Shown here: piece after piece, positions 60,347 through 64,000 of the stretch
Layout of the letters: the number at the start of each line of letters is the position of its first letter
Position numbering within the stretch: position 1 is the stretch's first letter
Assembly: GCA_002418765.1 (NCBI GenBank)
Contig: DIET01000015.1
Coordinates: forward strand, 1-64,000
Length of the DNA: 64,000 nt
Source: Peptococcaceae bacterium UBA5767
GTDB lineage: Bacteria; Bacillota; TC1; UBA5767
Direction of reading: 5' to 3'
Notes under the pieces: model-generated
The model's input: the letters and a program-made list of their open reading frames with translations, nothing else
What the model was told of the DNA's origin: nothing
The model's database searches: none
Translations under genes and position numbers: made by a program

Positions 60347-61072
60347 GTGAAGATCATTCTTTCACCCAGCAAAACACAGAACTGGCAGCAAACGAATCCA
60401 TTGAACGGCCAGCAACCACTTGGCTGGGAGAAAGCCAAGTGGTTGCTTCTATTGATGCAGGCTATGCCTCCGGAAACGCTGGGCAGGGTGATGAAAATCA
60501 AGGGTAATTTGTTGGAGAAGACCTATGATCTATACCAGCAAATTGATCCAGATTATGATCTGGCGAGGGTGATGGATGTTTATCAGGGGGTCGTGTTCAA
60601 AGAGCTGGGGGCAGCATATTTGCCGGTAGAACAGCAGGCATATCTGGAGCAGCATTTGGTGATTCTTTCTGCCATGTATGGCATTTTGCAACCAGACAAT
60701 CTGATGTATCCCTATCGTTTGGATATGACCATGAAGCCGGAGGGAATAAATTTGTACCATTACTGGCAAGATTTGATCTTGGCCTATTTTTCAGAGGTGG
60801 ATTGGATTGTTGATTTGGCTTCTGCTGAGTTTAGCAAGATGCTTAAACCATTTGAAGAGCGTATTTTGCGTGTTGAGTTTAAGTATAAGGTAGGAGATGC
60901 CTATAGAACAGTGCCGTCCATTGAGGTCAAGCAGCAACGAGGCAAGATGTTGCGAAAGATGGTTGCTTACCAGGTCAAAACGATGGATGATATGTATCAG
61001 ATGGACTGGGGCGAGTACCTAAGGGATGAACAGAATACGACGCGTAACAGATTGGTTTTGATCAAGAGATAG
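60347..61072 (+). CDS. yaaA: YaaA-family peroxide-stress protein
   Basis: The 241-residue protein opens with the conserved KIILSPSKTQNW, with YQGVVFKELGAAYL and AMYGILQPDNLMYPYRLDM in the middle and an SIEVKQQRGKMLRKMV near the end: the YaaA/DUF328 pattern. In E. coli YaaA limits free iron during peroxide stress; the fold is a DNA-binding cantaloupe-like one. GAAGGAGA at 60333-60340 precedes the GTG at 60347. Confidence 0.95.
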   Translation: MKIILSPSKTQNWQQTNPLNGQQPLGWEKAKWLLLLMQAMPPETLGRVMKIKGNLLEKTYDLYQQIDPDYDLARVMDVYQGVVFKELGAAYLPVEQQAYLEQHLVILSAMYGILQPDNLMYPYRLDMTMKPEGINLYHYWQDLILAYFSEVDWIVDLASAEFSKMLKPFEERILRVEFKYKVGDAYRTVPSIEVKQQRGKMLRKMVAYQVKTMDDMYQMDWGEYLRDEQNTTRNRLVLIKR

Positions 61073-61164
61073 GAAAGAATTGTGTTTCTTTTCTGTTCCT
61101 ATTCTTTCTTGATTGCGCAGGGAAACAAGGATTGCCAAATGCAGGCGTCCGGAAGGAGTATGAG

Positions 61165-61518
61165 ATGAAAGCAATAAAAGGTATTGGCTGGATTGGCTTG
61201 TTGGCGATGAGCTTTGCGCTTTGGTATGGTTTTACGCAAGGAGATTTTTCTGCGGACGGGGCCAGGCTGCTGGCAAATCCTTGGGGCATTGTATCGTTGT
61301 TTGATCTCTATGTTGGCTTTGCCCTTTTTTCTGTTTGGATCGCATACCGGGAAAAACATGGGGCTATTGCGGCCGTTTGGATTGTAGCCATGATGATTTT
61401 GGGATTTTTTGCTGGGAGCGCTTATGTCCTTTGGACCGCCTACCGGTATAAAACGGATGTGCTGGGGTTCTTTCTGGGCGCCAGGAAAGAGTCTGTTTTG
61501 CGTTCTGTGAAACGCTAG
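61165..61518 (+). CDS. DUF1475/DUF2834-like small membrane protein
   Basis: A 117-residue protein with three helices: about 5-22, 45-62 and 68-90. The stretch NPWGIVSLFDLYVGFALFSV with a following WIAYRE is the family pattern (DUF1475 or DUF2834). The ATG at 61165 has GGAAGGAG at 61150-61157. A terminator follows. Confidence 0.72.
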   Translation: MKAIKGIGWIGLLAMSFALWYGFTQGDFSADGARLLANPWGIVSLFDLYVGFALFSVWIAYREKHGAIAAVWIVAMMILGFFAGSAYVLWTAYRYKTDVLGFFLGARKESVLRSVKR

Positions 61519-61542
61519 GCTAGCATCTGGGTAAATGGTTCC

Positions 61543-61566
61543 AGACCACTTGGGTGGTCTTTTCCT
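61543..61566 (+). terminator. Rho-independent terminator after the DUF1475-like gene
   Basis: AGACCAC at 61543-61549 and GTGGTCT at 61554-61560 around TTGG, then TTTCC. Confidence 0.75.
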
Positions 61567-61665
61567 TGGCAAAAAAAATGGACATGAAGTGGGAAGCCAT
61601 GGCTATATCATGGTTTTTGAGATTGCAAAAGACAAGATCACGAAAAACAGAAAAGAGGAAAACAG

Positions 61666-63522
61666 ATGCCGTTTTATCGTTGGAAGATGATCAAGAAAGT
61701 AATGAGTCTTTTGAATAGGTCGGAGATGATGAGATTTCGGCTTCTTTTGGTGTGTACACTGTTTTCTGTAGGATTGCAGTCCTTGGGCATCGGTGCCATT
61801 TTCCCCTTTATGAATCTGGTTCTCTATCCTGAGGGGATAGAGGACAGCAAGATATTGCGTATCGTTTATGAGCTACTGGGTTTTTCACAGCCATTGTCGT
61901 TTATTATTTTTTTTGGTCTGATGCTGTTGGTGCTTATAGTCGTAGGCAATGCTGCCTCTACATTGGTGGTCTGGCTGGGGTCCAAGTTTGTCTGGCAGGT
62001 CAACCATCGCTTGGGGAGCAGTTTGCTGGAACGCTATCTTGGAAAACCTTATGCATATTATTTGAATCAAAATACCTCTGAACTGGGGAAAAATGTACTC
62101 TCAGAAGTCCAAGAACTGACCTTGGGTTTTTTGATGCCTCTTTTGAGCGTGATCATCAAGCTTCTTTTGTCGGCAGGTATTCTGCTTCTTTTGCTGTTGA
62201 TCAATCCTCTGGCCACCTTGATTGCCGTTGTATTTATTGGGGGCGCTTATCTGCTGATTTTTAATGGTTTTCGCCGGCAATTGTCCCGATCAGGGGAGAA
62301 GCGTCTGCTGATGAACACCAAGCGTTTTCAATCGGTAACGGAGGCCATGAGCGGCATCAAAGAACTGAAGATATTGGGAAGGGAAGCCTATTTTTTAAAT
62401 CAATTCCGGGATAGTTCACAGAAAATGGCTGATTTGCGGGCCAAGCAGGAAATGATCAGCAAATTGCCCAGACATTTGATGGAGGCGGTATCGTTTGGCG
62501 GCGTCGTGGTCATGACTTTGGTGATGCTCGTGACCCGGGGTCATGTACAAGAGGCCATTCCCTTGATCAGTCTGTATGCGTTTGCAGGTTATCGGTTGAT
62601 GCCCTCGTTACAGGATGCTTTCAATGCCCTGACCACACTGCAATTCAATATTGCGACAGTGGAGCGGATCGAGCAAGATTTGCGAACGACTGTAGAGGAA
62701 GATGACCGTGTTGGATGCCAGGGTGGCGAGGTAGAAGCCTTGCCGTTTCAGCAGAGCATCACGTTTGATCAGGTTAGCTATGTTTATCCGGAAAGTGCGG
62801 ATAAGGTGTTAAGAGAAATTGATATGACGGTACACAGGCATACGTCTGTTGCCTTGGTGGGCCCCAGTGGCTCAGGGAAGACGACGATGGCTGATATCTT
62901 GCTGGGTCTGCTTACCCCGACAGAAGGTCTCATCAGGGTGGATGGCACGCCGATCGTGGAGGAAAATATCAGGCGCTGGCAGAGGAATCTGGGGTATGTC
63001 CCTCAAAGCATTTATTTGAGTGATGATACGATTCGACACAACATTGCTTTTGGTATCGCAGATCATGATATTGATGAACAAGCCATGCAGCAAGCCGCCC
63101 AGGTCGCCAACATCCATGATTTTATTGTGAAGATGCTGCCAGACCAATATGAAACATTGGTGGGAGAAAAAGGGGTGCGTTTAAGTGGTGGTCAAAAGCA
63201 GAGAATCGGTCTGGCCAGAGCGCTGTATCATGATCCTGATATTTTGATACTTGATGAAGCCACCAGCGCCTTGGATGGTAAAACGGAGGCAGGAGTAATT
63301 GAAGCCATCGAGCACCTCAGTCATGTCAAAACGGTAGTGATCATCGCGCATCGCTTGAGTACGGTTCGACATTGTGATCGGATCTATCTTTTGGAGGAAG
63401 GCCGAATGGTTGCTCAGGGGACATTTGATGCATTGATGGAGACCAATGCTCTGTTTCAGGCCATGGCCAGAGGACTTGAAAATCAAGACAGTAGGGAAGT
63501 GGGCTTTTCAGAGCCAGAATAA
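61666..63522 (+). CDS. ABC exporter with fused ATPase (PglK/MsbA-like)
   Basis: The 618-residue half-transporter has six helices in the first 320 residues and an ATPase in the rest. Walker A GPSGSGKTT lies near 402-410, followed by the Q-loop LGYVPQSIYL, the signature LSGGQKQRIGLARALY, and Walker B ILILDEATSALD. The membrane half begins with LQSLGIGAIFPFMNLV, as in PglK-type flippases. PglK and MsbA flip lipid-linked oligosaccharides or lipids. AGAGG at 61652-61656 precedes the ATG at 61666. A SARP-type regulator follows. Confidence 0.9.
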   Translation: MPFYRWKMIKKVMSLLNRSEMMRFRLLLVCTLFSVGLQSLGIGAIFPFMNLVLYPEGIEDSKILRIVYELLGFSQPLSFIIFFGLMLLVLIVVGNAASTLVVWLGSKFVWQVNHRLGSSLLERYLGKPYAYYLNQNTSELGKNVLSEVQELTLGFLMPLLSVIIKLLLSAGILLLLLLINPLATLIAVVFIGGAYLLIFNGFRRQLSRSGEKRLLMNTKRFQSVTEAMSGIKELKILGREAYFLNQFRDSSQKMADLRAKQEMISKLPRHLMEAVSFGGVVVMTLVMLVTRGHVQEAIPLISLYAFAGYRLMPSLQDAFNALTTLQFNIATVERIEQDLRTTVEEDDRVGCQGGEVEALPFQQSITFDQVSYVYPESADKVLREIDMTVHRHTSVALVGPSGSGKTTMADILLGLLTPTEGLIRVDGTPIVEENIRRWQRNLGYVPQSIYLSDDTIRHNIAFGIADHDIDEQAMQQAAQVANIHDFIVKMLPDQYETLVGEKGVRLSGGQKQRIGLARALYHDPDILILDEATSALDGKTEAGVIEAIEHLSHVKTVVIIAHRLSTVRHCDRIYLLEEGRMVAQGTFDALMETNALFQAMARGLENQDSREVGFSEPE

Positions 63523-63659
63523 AGAGGATGCTATGCATAGACACCCTATGTGCGAAATATCTTTCTTGGCATGGGAGAATCAGTCGACTCATGGTAGAAT
63601 GAGTAAAATACAAAGGCAATCTGGCATGGCTGGTTTGGGTAGGGCAGGAGACAGATGCA

Positions 63660-64000
63660 GTGGGACCGCAGCAAGGCAGCCGATCCTTTTTCGTACTGCT
63701 TTTGCATCAGGGAAAATTTATCCACAAAGAACAGTTGTGTGAAGATCTTTTTATGAACTCAGATTATGATCGGGCTATGGTGAATTTGCAGGTGACGGTA
63801 CATCGTTTGAGGAAATCTTTATCCCGCTTTTCACGCCATATCATCAGTATCCTCTATCAGGACGGGGCCTATGCTTTGCAGATCAATGCTGCAGAATATG
63901 ATGTGTATCAGTTGGAAGCCTTGGAACATGAGACAAGTATTTCAGCATTGGAATCCGTATGGAGTCTGTACCGGGGAACTTTCTTAGAGGGGAAGTCATA
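63660..64000 (+). CDS. SARP/BTAD-type transcriptional regulator, partial (runs off the window)
   Basis: The frame translates to FFVLLLHQGKFIHKEQLCED, LFMNSDYDRAMVNLQVTVHR, LRKSL, then ILYQDGAYALQINAAEYDVY. This is the winged-helix DNA-binding domain of SARP/OmpR-like activators followed by the first helices of a BTAD domain. I place the start at the GTG at 63660 (AGGAG at 63646-63650). An in-frame TGA at 63600-63602 blocks any longer frame, so the first beta-hairpin usually seen in the family is missing or divergent (the residues before the GTG in the same frame weakly resemble it). The gene continues beyond base 64000. Confidence 0.7.
   Translation, partial: MGPQQGSRSFFVLLLHQGKFIHKEQLCEDLFMNSDYDRAMVNLQVTVHRLRKSLSRFSRHIISILYQDGAYALQINAAEYDVYQLEALEHETSISALESVWSLYRGTFLEGKS

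Noticed and set aside
1..64000. CRISPR array, prophage or integrative element
   Set aside because: No regularly spaced repeats, cas, integrase or phage structural genes were seen; only IS traces at the left end.

Overview
The window reads as chromosomal DNA of a Firmicute, most likely an anaerobic Clostridia member. The grounds are strong GGAGG-type ribosome binding sites, frequent TTG/GTG starts, rho-independent terminators, an LtaS-family enzyme, an rsgA gene, a feoA-feoB-Cys-rich-peptide operon and an orphan moaE. Genus cannot be read from the sequence. Almost everything is on the plus strand; only a photolyase and a ferredoxin/NifX-like pair are on minus.

Layout. 0-1.7 kb: repeats like an IS21-family element end, one unknown gene, and a decayed, internally inverted IS3-type orfA. 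1.7-4.3 kb: a cobalamin-binding protein with the motifs of B12 photoreceptors, overlapping a PAS-like/GGDEF diguanylate cyclase, then a membrane protein. 4.5-7.6 kb: an acyltransferase and two ATP-grasp enzymes, probably for surface-polymer or peptide modification. 7.7-11.1 kb: tocopherol-cyclase-like protein, VOC protein, DUF2703 protein, ECF sigma/anti-sigma pair. 11.6-16.3 kb: HlyD adaptor, ABC ATPase, two ABC-2 permeases and a small membrane protein. 16.4-23.9 kb: a run of small, loosely connected genes (hydrolase, DUF1801, DUF4256, two DUF3795, Imm-5-like, CPBP protease, PNPOx-like, DUF3784, a 24-residue membrane peptide).

24.0-32.9 kb: one giant cyclic beta-1,2-glucan synthase gene (2947 aa). 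33.0-38.1 kb: TetR-adaptor-RND efflux operon with a clear promoter and palindromic operator. 38.3-41.1 kb: FAD oxidase and a convergent class II photolyase. 41.4-43.2 kb: macro-domain fusion protein and a vWA protein. 43.4-44.45 kb: tRNA-Gly and the minus-strand zinc-ribbon ferredoxin/NifX-like pair, whose promoter carries a CsoR-like inverted repeat. 44.7-48.1 kb: moaE and the feo operon, with matching operator-like repeats before feoA and feoB and a perfect 26-bp tandem duplication at the feo promoter. 48.2-49.9 kb: rsgA, tRNA-Pro, zinc-ribbon peptide. 50.3-58.9 kb: MFS transporter, LtaS-family enzyme, GtrA, FAD amine-oxidase-like enzyme, GT-C-like membrane protein and DUF4153 protein, suggesting polyprenyl-linked surface-glycan work. 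58.9-64.0 kb: beta-CASP nuclease, YaaA, small membrane protein, PglK/MsbA-like ABC exporter and the start of a SARP/BTAD-type regulator cut by the window end.

No CRISPR array, rRNA, phage or integrase gene was seen. The observations most worth follow-up are the B12-photoreceptor/diguanylate-cyclase pair, the macro/vWA pair, the feo regulatory region, the CsoR-like promoter, and the RND pump lacking one of the two usual TM4 aspartates. All family names come from reading motifs; no database search was run.
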